52,524 nt of DNA from contig NZ_LQOL01000103.1 of assembly GCF_002101555.1 (NCBI RefSeq), positions 1 to 52,524 of the forward strand, given 5' to 3'. Source of the DNA: Mycolicibacterium canariasense (GTDB lineage Bacteria; Actinomycetota; Actinomycetes; Mycobacteriales; Mycobacteriaceae). Positions within the stretch are counted from its first letter, which is position 1, and each line of letters opens with the position of its first letter. The position numbers and the translations under genes were made by a program. The notes beneath the pieces are model-generated. The model did no database searches, had not been told where the DNA came from, and saw only the letters and a list, made by a program, of their open reading frames with translations. Of this stretch, positions 26,959-35,814 are shown piece by piece.

Positions 26959-27693
26959 CTACGCGACGGCCAGGCGGTATCCGACGCCGCGCACGTTCAG
27001 TACCAGTTCGGGATCGTCAGGATCGTCTCCCAGCCGACGCCGTAGCGCACCGATGTGCACGCCGACCCGGTCGGCGGTGGCGTTCGACCGCGGCCCCCAG
27101 ACGGCCTCCGTGAGATCTCGGCGCGTCACCACCGCACCGCGACGCCGGGCCAGTTCGACCAAGATGTCGAACTGAGTGCGGGTCAACCCGATGCGCTCAT
27201 CGGCGACCCGCACTTCACGTAGACCAACGTCGATCGACAGCGATCCGTACGAATAGCGTGGCGGCGCAGCGTCGCCACGCTCAACGCGCGCTTCGGTGGC
27301 GGTCCAACGTCGCAGCGCGGCCCGCACCCGCGCCGCGAGTTCACGGCTACTGCGTGGTCCGGTGAGGACGTCGTCGGCGCCTGCCCGCAGGCCCGCAACG
27401 ACGACGCTCTCGTTGTCGGCACTCGAGTGCATCGTGACGTGGGCGTCGCAGACGTCGCGGATTCCCCGGCACACCTGCATCACCGTCCCCCCCAGCGAAT
27501 CCACATCGAGGGCAACGAATCCGGGCCGCAGGCGGTGAGCGACCCCGACCGCCTCACCGGCGTCGTCGGCCACCACCAGGGACACCTCATCGGCGCGGAA
27601 ATGGTCGGCGACGGCCTCGATCCATCTGAGGTGGTCGCCAACGATCAGCAGCATCGTCGGGGCCGGTATCGCCGTCATTGAACGGTCACGCAT
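26959..27693 (-). CDS. OmpR-family response regulator with atypical receiver
   Basis: About 244 residues: receiver domain (about 12-125), then a winged-helix DNA-binding domain (about 145-240; LTRTQFDILVELARRRGAVVTRRDL ... VGVHIGALRRRLGDD). The phosphoacceptor region reads VALDVDSLGG, so an Asp is present. However the conserved Lys site, normally TKPFS, reads TGPRS, and the Thr/Ser switch region is HSSAD. The receiver may not follow normal phosphorylation chemistry. No kinase is adjacent. The start at 27693 is uncertain (27678 also possible). An 18-bp box lies just upstream. Confidence 0.8.
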   Translation of the reverse strand: MRDRSMTAIPAPTMLLIVGDHLRWIEAVADHFRADEVSLVVADDAGEAVGVAHRLRPGFVALDVDSLGGTVMQVCRGIRDVCDAHVTMHSSADNESVVVAGLRAGADDVLTGPRSSRELAARVRAALRRWTATEARVERGDAAPPRYSYGSLSIDVGLREVRVADERIGLTRTQFDILVELARRRGAVVTRRDLTEAVWGPRSNATADRVGVHIGALRRRLGDDPDDPELVLNVRGVGYRLAVA

Positions 27694-27700
27694 CCCTACA

Positions 27701-27718
27701 TACTGCCCTACTACGTAG
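27701..27718 (+). promoter_or_regulatory. 18-bp box E, before the atypical regulator
   Basis: TAC-TGCCC-TAC-TAC-GTAG is an exact fit to the island consensus. It lies 8 bp from the start of the minus-strand regulator but reads in the plus direction. Its first 18 bases recur almost exactly at 27950. Confidence 0.6.
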
Positions 27719-27940
27719 CTACATATGTGCTTCACAGTATGGTGTGTCGCTCACCGCGCATATCGCCACCGGTCACCACCTCGCGCGTCGACCCGCTGGG
27801 TACGGACGAACCCGGGGTCCGCAGCCGTCCGGAACCGCTCGCGCGCAACGCACCCGGCGACGGCGAATTTGTTACGGAAGCGAGACGAGAGGCGCAAGTC
27901 ATCCCCCGTGAACGATGTTAGCGTTTGATACCAGAACGTG

Positions 27941-27967
27941 GTACGTACGTACTGCCCTATTACGTAG
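27941..27967 (+). promoter_or_regulatory. 18-bp box F with GTACGTACGTAC palindrome
   Basis: 27950-27967 reads TAC-TGCCC-TAT-TAC-GTAG, one base from box E. The overlapping GTACGTACGTAC (27941-27952) is a perfect palindrome. It lies about 92 bp before the RipB/D-like start. The bases between boxes E and F (27719-27940) contain no gene that I can support. Confidence 0.55.
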
Positions 27968-28058
27968 GTATGCGGCGAGTCCGTTGGCGCGTTGCCGCAG
28001 ATCGTCGCGGGATCCCGCCCGTGCCCAGCACTGGCCGACGATCGAGAAGGTGAGGACC

Positions 28059-28757
28059 GTGTCCACCAAACTATCCCGGCGGAAGGTGCTGAGCTGTTCG
28101 GCCGCGGCGGTGCTGACCGTGGCCTTCTCCGCGCCCGCAGCCGCCGAACCCGCCGATGGAACCTGGGATCCGAGCCTGCCCAAGATCGCGAGTGCGGGCG
28201 CGCCGGGTGATCCGCTCGCCATCGCCAACGCCTCGCTGCGCGCCACCGCGATAGCCACCCAGACCACGATGGATCTCGGCCGCAACTTCCTGCGCAGTCT
28301 GGGGTTGGGCGGTGCTGAGCCCACCGCCGGTCCGCTGGCATCTGGCCGCGTGTCGGGAAGCCGGGCCATCGAGTACGTGATCCGCCGCGCGGGCACCCAA
28401 CTCGGAGTGCCCTACTCCTGGGGCGGCGGCAGCCTTACCGGACCCAGCCGCGGCATAGACCAGGGTGCCGGCACGGTCGGTTTCGACTGTTCCGGACTGA
28501 CCCGCTATGCCTTCGCCGGCGTCGGCATTCTGCTGCCGCGGTGGTCCGGTCATCAGTACAACGCCGGCCGCAAGGTTCCTCCGTCACAGGCGCGGCGCGG
28601 CGACCTGTTGTTCTGGGGCCCCGGCGGCAGCCAGCACGAGGCGCTCTACCTCGGAAACGGTCAGATGCTGGAGGCTCAGCAGACCGGTGTGCCGATCAAG
28701 ATCTCTCCGGTTCGCCTGTCGGGAATGACTCCCTATGTGACGCGCATCATCGAGTGA
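28059..28757 (+). CDS. RipB/RipD-like NlpC/P60 protein
   Basis: About 232 residues: signal peptide (LSRRKVLSCSAAAVLTVAFS, with twin Arg), a short spacer, and an NlpC/P60 domain. The Cys in FDCSG and the His in SQHEALYLG are present, so catalysis is expected; RipD-type proteins usually lack this pair. There is no coiled coil. The catalytic half is nearly the same as in the RipA-like proteins at 8.8 and 51.3 kb. The GTG at 28059 follows GAGAAGG by 8 bases; upstream in-frame starts would add an unlikely Arg-rich leader. Confidence 0.9.
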   Translation: MSTKLSRRKVLSCSAAAVLTVAFSAPAAAEPADGTWDPSLPKIASAGAPGDPLAIANASLRATAIATQTTMDLGRNFLRSLGLGGAEPTAGPLASGRVSGSRAIEYVIRRAGTQLGVPYSWGGGSLTGPSRGIDQGAGTVGFDCSGLTRYAFAGVGILLPRWSGHQYNAGRKVPPSQARRGDLLFWGPGGSQHEALYLGNGQMLEAQQTGVPIKISPVRLSGMTPYVTRIIE

Positions 28758-28784
28758 CCTGATCGCCACCCAACCGAGGAGATC

Positions 28785-29051
28785 ATGCAGTCCGCAACGC
28801 CCATTTACGACGCGTTGGTCGAGGAAATGCTCGGCCCGCTAACTGATTTCGTGCCCCAATGGCTGATCGGCCGGCGCGCTGAGCACCCGCGGCCACCGTC
28901 AGAGACCGAGCCACGTCGTGTGATCGCCCCGTCGGAGGTTCATCCGCCCGAACGCCCCGGCCGCCCCTCGCCGCCACCTCCTCGACACCGCGTGACCCAA
29001 CCCGGCGTCCGTCTGACTCCGACACGTCGGGCGAGCCAAACGGCCCGGTGA
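28785..29051 (+). CDS. 88-residue Pro/Arg-rich hypothetical protein
   Basis: Starts MQSATPIYDALVEEMLGPL with GAGGAG just upstream and lies 27 bp after the NlpC/P60 gene, so it is probably cotranscribed. A short helical N-terminus is followed by a low-complexity Pro/Arg tail. No family was recognised; it might assist or anchor the preceding hydrolase. Confidence 0.6.
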   Translation: MQSATPIYDALVEEMLGPLTDFVPQWLIGRRAEHPRPPSETEPRRVIAPSEVHPPERPGRPSPPPPRHRVTQPGVRLTPTRRASQTAR

Positions 29052-29096
29052 GCTTGCGTCACAACGGTCTCGGCGTCGCCGACCACCTCGGTTTCA

Positions 29097-30035
29097 TCAG
29101 GTGCAGACCAGCACGCCGGAGGCGGCCATTGACAGTGCGGCCAAGGGTGCCAGGGCGATGAGACCCGCGATGCCGGCCAGCATGGCGTCGAGACGCCGCA
29201 CGCCGTCGGCGGGCGGCGACGTCAAGCGCTCCGCGCGACTGACCACGGCGACATCGGCGGCACCTAGCGCCGTCGCGGGTGCCGCTCCGGCCAGTGTGAG
29301 CAGCCCGTCCAGCACGGCGTGGCGTCCGTGCCGTTTCGCTGCGGCGTCATCGGCGCACATCTCCAACAGCCTCGTCACCTCGAGCGCGCCGTCGCGCATC
29401 AGTGCCAGCCGGGGCAGCACCGACGCGATCGCGCGCACCAGGATGGTCACCTCCAAGTGGTGTCCGCGTACGTGCGCCCACTCGTGGGCGAGCACCGCAC
29501 TCATCTCGCGCTCGTCGAGGGCGGAAACCGCGGCGCTGGTGACCACGATCGTCGACGGCTTGCCGGCCACGCAGTAGGCGGCGCGCACCTCGGCGTCGAC
29601 GACGAAGGTGTTCTGTTCCAGGATCGGTCGGCCTACCAGGCGGATGCCGTGAGCGTGGCCGTGAGCCTGCCTCCGTAGTCGGCTCGCGGTGCGCATCAGC
29701 TGCGCTGTGATGAACACGACGGCGACGATAATGGCTCCGGCACTCAGCAGAAGGACCCAGCGTGGTGCATCGCCCGACCGGCCCGCCAGGACCCGGCACA
29801 GCATCTCGATGCACGAGTCGATGAACGAGTGTCGCCGGCTCCAGTGCGCGACCTCGTCGATCACGATCAGAACCGCCGAGATCAGCCACGTCGCCAGCAC
29901 ACTGAGCATGGCGGTGAGCCATGCCGCGGCCCCCAGACGGGGCGCGCGTCCCGCCCGCGTCAGTGCGCGCAGCGCGGGCGGGCCCACGAGCAGTACCGCT
30001 GCGCTGTAGAGCAGAAGGCAGGCTGCCAGGCTCAC
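29097..30035 (-). CDS. BlaR1-like M56 membrane metallopeptidase (copy 2)
   Basis: A 312-residue counterpart of the protein at 5.1 kb: N-terminal helices, HEWAH zinc motif in AVLAHEWAHVRGHH, EMCADDAAAKRHGRH, final membrane segment, and no penicillin-binding sensor domain. It overlaps its blaI partner by 4 bases. It diverges enough from copy 1 that the two pairs could answer different signals. Confidence 0.9.
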   Translation of the reverse strand: MSLAACLLLYSAAVLLVGPPALRALTRAGRAPRLGAAAWLTAMLSVLATWLISAVLIVIDEVAHWSRRHSFIDSCIEMLCRVLAGRSGDAPRWVLLLSAGAIIVAVVFITAQLMRTASRLRRQAHGHAHGIRLVGRPILEQNTFVVDAEVRAAYCVAGKPSTIVVTSAAVSALDEREMSAVLAHEWAHVRGHHLEVTILVRAIASVLPRLALMRDGALEVTRLLEMCADDAAAKRHGRHAVLDGLLTLAGAAPATALGAADVAVVSRAERLTSPPADGVRRLDAMLAGIAGLIALAPLAALSMAASGVLVCT

Positions 30036-30421
30036 TGGCGCTTGGCTTTGGTAGAGCGTCTCGACAACCGGCGCAGGGCCGATCGCAACCCTTCGGATTC
30101 CTCGGGCCCGATCTGTTCAATGAAGTGGTTGAGCACCAGTTCAGAACGGCCGCCGCCGTCGAGTGCTTCGCGCATCAATCGGGCGGTGTGCTCCTCGCGG
30201 GTCATCACTGCCCAGTAGCGGTAGGCGCGGCCGTCGCGCTCGCGGTCCAGCCAGCCCTTGGTGTGCAGGTTGTCCATCGTCGACATCACCGTGGTGTAGG
30301 CGATGTGCCGCTGTTCGGCCATCTCTTCGAAGATCTCGCGCACCGTGACGGTGTAGGGATCGTGATCCCACACCCGATCTATCACCGCGGCTTCCAGCTC
30401 GCCGAACCCTCGAACTCTCAC
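30032..30421 (-). CDS. blaI: BlaI-family repressor (copy 2)
   Basis: A 129-residue repressor matching copy 1 over its full length (VRGFGELEA ... HIAYTTVMSTMDNLHTKGWL). GTG start with GGAGG 5 bases upstream. It heads a two-gene unit with the following M56 peptidase. No clean 18-bp box is seen in its upstream region; only half-words (CAGTACG near 30539, GTAGTAG near 30564) occur. Confidence 0.93.
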   Translation of the reverse strand: MRVRGFGELEAAVIDRVWDHDPYTVTVREIFEEMAEQRHIAYTTVMSTMDNLHTKGWLDRERDGRAYRYWAVMTREEHTARLMREALDGGGRSELVLNHFIEQIGPEESEGLRSALRRLSRRSTKAKRQ

Positions 30422-30825
30422 CGCGCACCTCCACCGTCGTTGCCGGGCAGCCTACCTCGTCGTCGCGACCGCGACAGGTGGTGACGCGCGGCGATGAGCG
30501 CGCGTCACCGTCAGCGGCGCGCCTCGGCACCTCATCAGTACGCAGGTAAACCGTCGATCACCGTAGTAGCTCCGGCAGTGCGGTGGCGACCGGGACCGCC
30601 CTTTCAGCCCGACACGCGACGCCGGCCAAGGTCGCGGCCCCGGACTTCCGTCGAGCAGCACCTGTTTTGGTCCGGTGCCATTCATCGGAACCCCCAATGC
30701 CGCAATGGGTCCTGCGGCGCACACGGCTGATGGGGACTCACGGCGTGCGGTGCGTCGCACACGCGGCTGCCGACGCAATCTTCAGTGTTCCGGTTCTGCT
30801 CGCGGCGCAACGGGTGCCGCGATGA
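30422..30825. other. gap between the blaI-blaR1 pair and the decayed pair
   Basis: About 400 bases with no supportable gene. Scattered GTAGTAG and CAGTACG half-words may belong to the promoter of blaI copy 2. The short open frames here have no family features. Confidence 0.4.
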
Positions 30826-31533
30826 TCACCGCACGGTGCACAACGCCAGCGCGGTGGTCAGAACTGCCACGACGATCACCGCCGTCACCGCCAGTAGCGC
30901 CGCGGTGCCCCCGGCGGCCGAGGCGGCGCATCCTCGGGCGCGCGGCGAACGCTGGCCGGACAGGCGCGCTAGCCTCAGTTGCACGCAGTCACCGGCGATG
31001 CCCAGCGGCGACAGCATGTGCCATCGTGATCAGCAGATGGTGGCGCCGTTGCAGGTGGGCTCGTTCGTGGGCCACTACCGCGCGCACCGCGGTGTCGTCG
31101 AGGCACTCGAGCACACCCGGTGCTCAAGACCACCAGTGGCGGGTCACCGGCGAGGCTGTAGGCGTGTTGCTCGGAGTTGGGCAGCCACAGCACGCCGTCG
31201 GCGCGCGGAGCACTGCCGTGCAGCATCCACGCCAGTTCGGCGTGCAGGGCGTGCAGTCGCCGGCGGTGCCGGCCCGCGATGGCGAGAAGCCATCCGCCGC
31301 GCGCCGCGGCGAACGCGATGAGTCCACCACTGATCACCCCGACAGCTGTGTCTATCTCTCAGTTGAGCCAGTCCCGGCAGCGCGATGGCGAACAGCGTGA
31401 GGCACACCGACACCGCCCACGCCAGCAGCAGCATGCCCGCGTCGGCGCCACGGCGGGTCAACCAGCGCAGCGCTGGCGGCCATGCCGCCGCCATCAGCAC
31501 GCCCACGACCGACCACCACATGAGGCCGGTCAT
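30826..31533 (-). pseudogene. decayed BlaR1-like M56 gene (copy 3)
   Basis: Pieces in at least three frames follow M56 order: an N-terminal membrane region (MWWSVVGVLMAAAWPPALRWL), a middle part (LHALHAELAWMLHGSAPRADG ... SEQHAYSLAGDPPLVVLSTG), and a C-terminus (AGDCVQLRLARLSGQRSPRA, then a last helix). The zinc HExxH region falls at a frame break. The product is not functional. Confidence 0.65.
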
Positions 31534-31850
31534 TGGGTGGCCCGCCGTTCCTTCAGCCCTCGACGATTCAACGTGCGGGACTCCGCGTCGGTGGCCGCAC
31601 GCGCGAACTGCAGCAGAGCAGCCTCCGGATCGTCACTGTCGGCCAGCAGGTCTCGCAGCGCGTCGACGCCCGCGTGCCGCCGGCCGCAGCGGTTCCGACA
31701 CCGATAGGTTCGATCATCGAATTGTCTGCTGAGCCAGCCTTCCTGTGCAGGTTGCCCTTCACCGTCATGACGGCAATTGCCGCAACCGCGCCGTCGGCAC
31801 GACGCAGCCCGGGCAGCGCACGAGACACGCCCTGAGCACGCCCTCAAAGA
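31530..31850 (-). pseudogene. decayed blaI (copy 3)
   Basis: A partial BlaI in two frames: AVMTVKGNLHRK, then LSRQFDDRTYRC, then ALRDLLADSDDPEAALLQFARAATD. Its 3' end overlaps the decayed M56 gene by 4 bases, as in the intact pairs. The N-terminal DNA-binding half is mostly lost. Confidence 0.65.
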
Positions 31851-32018
31851 CGCCGATGATCACCAACGCAGCGGTCAAGACCAGCTCCCCGATCCTGCGG
31901 CGATGCGACGACATCCGACCCCTCGCTCTCGACGTGGTGTCCGCAAGGACGCGGACCCACTGTCTATCCACTAAAAACATCAATACTCGGCGCGTCGAAG
32001 ACGGCTGTGCACCGCTGT

Positions 32019-33536
32019 TCAGCCGGTGTAGTCGAGCCGGGTCATCATCCCGGCGTCCTGGTGATAGGTGTTGTGGCAGTGCAGCATCCACTGACCGGGG
32101 TTGTCGGCAACAAACGCCACCCGAAGCCGCTGGGCGGGGAGCACGATCGCGGTGTCTTTGCGTGCGCCGGGCCTCCCGTCGGCGGTGAGAACCTCGAAGG
32201 TGTGACCGTGCAAGTGCATGGGATGCCACATCGTCGACGTGTTGTTAAACGTCATCTCGACGCGCTGCCCTGAGCGCACCTGCAACGGAGCGGTCCGGGA
32301 GAACGGCAGCCCGTTGATCGTCCACTCGTAGGGCGACATTGAACCGGCCAGGTCGACGGGTAGTCGCACGTCGGCGGCCGCGGGGACCAGCGCCGCGGCG
32401 GTGGTGGCGGTGAAGTCGCCGACCGTGGCGACACGACCTTTCAATTCTGGCGGCTGCAAATCTGCCGGCGGCGGGTCGCCTGCGCCGGTGACGAGCAGGG
32501 CGCGCGCCATGGCGTTCTTGCCCTCGGCGAGGGCGACCAGGGCGAACGCCCCGTCCCCGGCGGTGAGCCGCACGTCGTAACGCTCCCCCATCCCGATCAG
32601 CACTGCATCGACATCAGTGGGCTCCACGGGGAACCCGTCGGTGTGGGTCACGGTCAACTGATGCCCTGCAACGGCGACCCGGAACGCCGTGTCGGATGCC
32701 GCGTTGATGATCCGGATCCTGACCCGCTGTCCCGGTTTCGCCCGAAACACGCTGGGAGCATCGACGACTCGGCCGTTGACGAGATAGTACGGATAGGACA
32801 CGTCACCGGAGTCACCGCCGAGAAGCGCACTCTTGGACGTCCCGCCGACACCCTCGACGGTGCCCGTTTCCATGTCCGGCATGTCATTGGACCCCGACAT
32901 GTCGTGGCCCGGCGACATTGCTGTGCGCAACCCGTCGAAGATCTGCGCGGGACTGGATCCGACGCCATCGGTCCAGTCGTCGAGCATCACGATCCACTCG
33001 GCGTCGTAATCTCCCGGATCCCTCGGATCGTCGACGATGACGGGGAAGTACAGTCCGGTGTCGGCGTCCAGTCCGGTGTGTGGATGCGCCCAGTACGTGC
33101 CCGGATGTGGCACCGAAAAGCGGTAGGTGAAGTCGGTGCCGGCGGCGATGTCCGGCGTCGCCGGGGCAGCGCCGTCCATGTCGTTGCGCATCGCAATGCC
33201 GTGCCAGTGCACCGACGTAGTGCGCGGCAGCCGATTGCGCACCGTGACCGCGACCTCGTCGCCCACTGAAGCCCGCAGCAGGGGTCCCGGCGCCGTTCCG
33301 TTGTAGGCCAGCGATCGGGCGACACGGCCTCCGAGGTCCACACGGGTCGACTCGGCAGTCAGCGTCGCCGAGACTGTCCGGCCGCTGTGCGGACGGCGCG
33401 CCTCGGCCGCGGCGATCGCGTTGTCGGGCCCCACCGAGCTACCCTTTGTGCTGCATGACGCAAGCGCGGCACCGCCGGCCGCGGTCGCTGCGGCAGCGAG
33501 AAACGACCGTCGGGTAAACCGATAAGTGTCAGACAT
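32019..33536 (-). CDS. mmcO: multicopper oxidase, MmcO-type
   Basis: A 505-residue secreted copper oxidase that would oxidise Cu(I) to the less toxic Cu(II). A twin-arginine signal (RRSFLAAAA) and lipobox (LASC) mark export as a lipoprotein. All four copper motifs are present: HWHG, HPHTG, HPMHLHGH, and HCHNTYHQDAGM at the C-terminus. A Met-rich insert (MSPGHDMSGSNDMPDMETG) lies mid-protein. It aligns with M. tuberculosis MmcO (Rv0846c) throughout. It is coupled to a 78-residue membrane gene by an 8-base overlap and preceded by a CTTCA-N6-CTTCA box. Confidence 0.95.
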   Translation of the reverse strand: MSDTYRFTRRSFLAAAATAAGGAALASCSTKGSSVGPDNAIAAAEARRPHSGRTVSATLTAESTRVDLGGRVARSLAYNGTAPGPLLRASVGDEVAVTVRNRLPRTTSVHWHGIAMRNDMDGAAPATPDIAAGTDFTYRFSVPHPGTYWAHPHTGLDADTGLYFPVIVDDPRDPGDYDAEWIVMLDDWTDGVGSSPAQIFDGLRTAMSPGHDMSGSNDMPDMETGTVEGVGGTSKSALLGGDSGDVSYPYYLVNGRVVDAPSVFRAKPGQRVRIRIINAASDTAFRVAVAGHQLTVTHTDGFPVEPTDVDAVLIGMGERYDVRLTAGDGAFALVALAEGKNAMARALLVTGAGDPPPADLQPPELKGRVATVGDFTATTAAALVPAAADVRLPVDLAGSMSPYEWTINGLPFSRTAPLQVRSGQRVEMTFNNTSTMWHPMHLHGHTFEVLTADGRPGARKDTAIVLPAQRLRVAFVADNPGQWMLHCHNTYHQDAGMMTRLDYTG

Positions 33537-33765
33537 GACGTCGGCCGTGCACCACGTGCATGCTCGCCACATCCTCCACGCCGTGGTCGGTTCCACCCCG
33601 CGTGTGCGGCCGACGGGCGTGGGTGGGGCCGGCGAACAACGCCGTCGTCGCCAGGAGTGCCACCGTCCAGCAGGCCACGAGTACGCCGAGCATCACCAGC
33701 CAGCTGTGCCAGTCACCACCGGACACCCCGTGCGCCACATGGCCGGCCATCGTCAGCGTGCTCAT
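33529..33765 (-). CDS. 78-residue His/Met membrane protein before mmcO
   Basis: Starts MSTLTMAGHVAHGVSGGDWH, has one hydrophobic helix (WLVMLGVLVACWTVALLATTALF), and has a His-rich tail ending HVVHGRRHV. Its end overlaps the mmcO start by 8 bases, so the two are one operon. The layout suggests a small membrane copper-binding partner of the oxidase. No family was recognised. Confidence 0.7.
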   Translation of the reverse strand: MSTLTMAGHVAHGVSGGDWHSWLVMLGVLVACWTVALLATTALFAGPTHARRPHTRGGTDHGVEDVASMHVVHGRRHV

Positions 33766-33811
33766 GTGACGACGGTGCGTGACGTAATCGGCGAAACCGG
33801 TATTGGTCGTG

Positions 33812-33827
33812 TGAAGGTTCGTTGAAG
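33812..33827 (-). promoter_or_regulatory. TRAAG-N6-TRAAG box 2, mmcO / response regulator
   Basis: TGAAG (33812-33816), six bases, TGAAG (33823-33827). On the minus strand, toward mmcO, this reads CTTCA-N6-CTTCA, the same orientation as at the other four sites. It also lies 40 bp before the regulator gene, so autoregulation is possible. Confidence 0.65.
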
Positions 33828-33866
33828 ATCGCGCCGCACGACACGAACGCGGTCGCAACCGGCACC

Positions 33867-34622
33867 ATGAACGGCATGAAAGATACCTCAGCGCGCAGCG
33901 ACGACCGCTCGCCGGGATTTCGGGCGTTGGTTGTCGACGACGAAGCCGCCCTGGCCGAGATCGTGGCCAGTTACCTCGTCCGGGAGCAGTTCGACACGCG
34001 CGTGGCTTACGACGGTGCCACCGCGGTAATCCTGGCGCGTGAGCACGACCCCGATGTCGTGATCCTCGATTTGGGCCTGCCCGGCATGGACGGACTGGAG
34101 GTGTGCCGTCAGCTCCGCACGTTCTCCGACGCCTACGTCGTGATGCTCACCGCACGCGACAGCGAACTGGACACAATTATCGGACTCAGCGTGGGCGCTG
34201 ACGACTACATCACCAAACCGTTCAGCTCCGGCGAACTGGTCGCCCGGATCCGGGCAATGCTGCGCCGACCACGCTCGGCTCCCGCCGCCGCCACCGCAGT
34301 GGCCTCCGACATCCCGGCGCCGCTGACTTTTGGCCCGCTGCGCATCGACCTGGCCGCGCGCGAGGTGTACCTCGAAGACGAGCCGATCCCCCTGACCCGC
34401 ACCGAATTCGATTTGCTGGCCGCCCTGTCGGCGCGGCCCGGCACAGTGATGAACCGCCGCCAACTGCTCGAAATCGTGCGCGACGGCCCCTGGGTGGGCA
34501 ACGACCACCTCGTCGATGTCCACGTCGGACACGTACGCCGCAAACTCGGCGACGACCCCGCCGCACCGCGCTTCATCATTACCGTGCGCGGTGTCGGATA
34601 TCGGATGGGCAGCCTTCGATGA
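33867..34622 (+). CDS. OmpR-family response regulator
   Basis: About 251 residues: a normal receiver (VVDDE, phosphoacceptor in VVILDLGLPGMDG, Thr in VVMLTARD, Lys in DDYITKPFS) and a C-terminal winged helix (LTRTEFDLLAALSARPGTVMNRRQLLE). It is paired with the next kinase by a 4-base overlap. Being divergent from mmcO and beside DUF305, it is probably the metal-responsive activator of this block and the reader of the TRAAG-N6-TRAAG boxes. ATG 33867 is chosen; 33876 is possible. Confidence 0.93.
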   Translation: MNGMKDTSARSDDRSPGFRALVVDDEAALAEIVASYLVREQFDTRVAYDGATAVILAREHDPDVVILDLGLPGMDGLEVCRQLRTFSDAYVVMLTARDSELDTIIGLSVGADDYITKPFSSGELVARIRAMLRRPRSAPAAATAVASDIPAPLTFGPLRIDLAAREVYLEDEPIPLTRTEFDLLAALSARPGTVMNRRQLLEIVRDGPWVGNDHLVDVHVGHVRRKLGDDPAAPRFIITVRGVGYRMGSLR

Positions 34623-35758
34623 TCGCCACTGCACTTCGCCGGCGACCGAGCATCGGTATGCGGTTGCTCATCGCCCAGACGGCGGTCCTACTAGCGGGAG
34701 CGGTCACCACCTGGGTGGTCGCCGCCGTCGTCGGACCACCTCTGTTCCGCGAACACCTACATCAGGCCGGCGTGTCGGCGGGCTCGGCTGAGCAGCTGCA
34801 CGCCGAAGAGGCCTACCTGTACGCGACGGTATTCTCCGTCGGTGGCGCCGTAGCGGTCTCGGCAATCACCGCGTTCGCAGTGACGCTCTACGTCAGCCGT
34901 CGGCTGCAGCGGTCGGTAACCGCGGTCGCGGCCGCTGCCAGCGCCGTCTCGGAGGGAAGATACGACGTCCGGGTGGCCCCGCAGAATCTCGGCGAGGACT
35001 TCGACGCGCTGTCGGAAGCTTTCAACCGGATGGCCGCCCAGCTTGAGTCCATCGACACCACGCGTCGTCAACTCTTCGGTGACCTGGCCCACGAAATCCG
35101 CACTCCGGTGGCCGTTCTCGAAGCCTGTCTGGAAGCCGTCGAGGACGGCCTGCGATCGCTGACTCCCGACACCATCGCGATGTTGCGTGACCAGTCACGC
35201 CGCCTGGTGCGCTTCGCCGGCGATCTGGGCGCGCTGGCTCAGGCCGAGGAGAGTGCGGCCACGATGTCCTTTACCGAACTTGATGTCGCCGACGTGGTCA
35301 CTCGGACCGTCGCCGCTGTCACCGACCGCTACCATGCCAAGGCCGTGTCACTATCGACACATCTGTCGGCGTCTGAACATAGTGTGTGGGGGGACCCGCA
35401 GCGTCTCACACAGGTGCTGGTCAACATCTTGGACAACGCGTTGCGGCACACCCCCAAGGGGGGCCACGTGAACATACGCACCGACACCGTGGGCACCCAC
35501 CTCGTCATCCGCGTAACCGACGACGGTGAGGGCATCGCCGACGCGCACCTGCCGCACGTCTTCGAACGCCTTTACCGCGCCGACGCCGCCCGCGATCGTA
35601 ACCACGGGGGTTCAGGTCTGGGACTGGCCATCGCCAAGGCGCTCGTCGAAGCGCACGGCGGTCACATCGGCGCCGCCAGCAAAGGTACCGGGACGGGCAC
35701 GACCGTCACCGTCGGTTTGCCGCTCCTGCTGGCGCCGCCGCGGCCCCCACCCCGCTAA
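34619..35758 (+). CDS. membrane sensor histidine kinase
   Basis: 379 residues: two membrane helices (about 14-38 and 66-92) flanking a short 27-residue outer loop, a HAMP region, the H-box in LAHEIRTPVAVLEA, the N-box NILDNALRHTPKGG, and G-boxes DDGEGI and GSGLGLAIAK. The outer loop is too small for a folded sensor domain but contains His/Glu residues (HLHQAG, HAEEAY) that could sense metal at the membrane. It forms an operon with the preceding regulator. Confidence 0.93.
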   Translation: MIATALRRRPSIGMRLLIAQTAVLLAGAVTTWVVAAVVGPPLFREHLHQAGVSAGSAEQLHAEEAYLYATVFSVGGAVAVSAITAFAVTLYVSRRLQRSVTAVAAAASAVSEGRYDVRVAPQNLGEDFDALSEAFNRMAAQLESIDTTRRQLFGDLAHEIRTPVAVLEACLEAVEDGLRSLTPDTIAMLRDQSRRLVRFAGDLGALAQAEESAATMSFTELDVADVVTRTVAAVTDRYHAKAVSLSTHLSASEHSVWGDPQRLTQVLVNILDNALRHTPKGGHVNIRTDTVGTHLVIRVTDDGEGIADAHLPHVFERLYRADAARDRNHGGSGLGLAIAKALVEAHGGHIGAASKGTGTGTTVTVGLPLLLAPPRPPPR

Positions 35759-35814
35759 ACCGCGACTCATCCAGAAACGACCCCCTCAACGCTCCCCTCA
35801 GCGCCACCGTGGTC

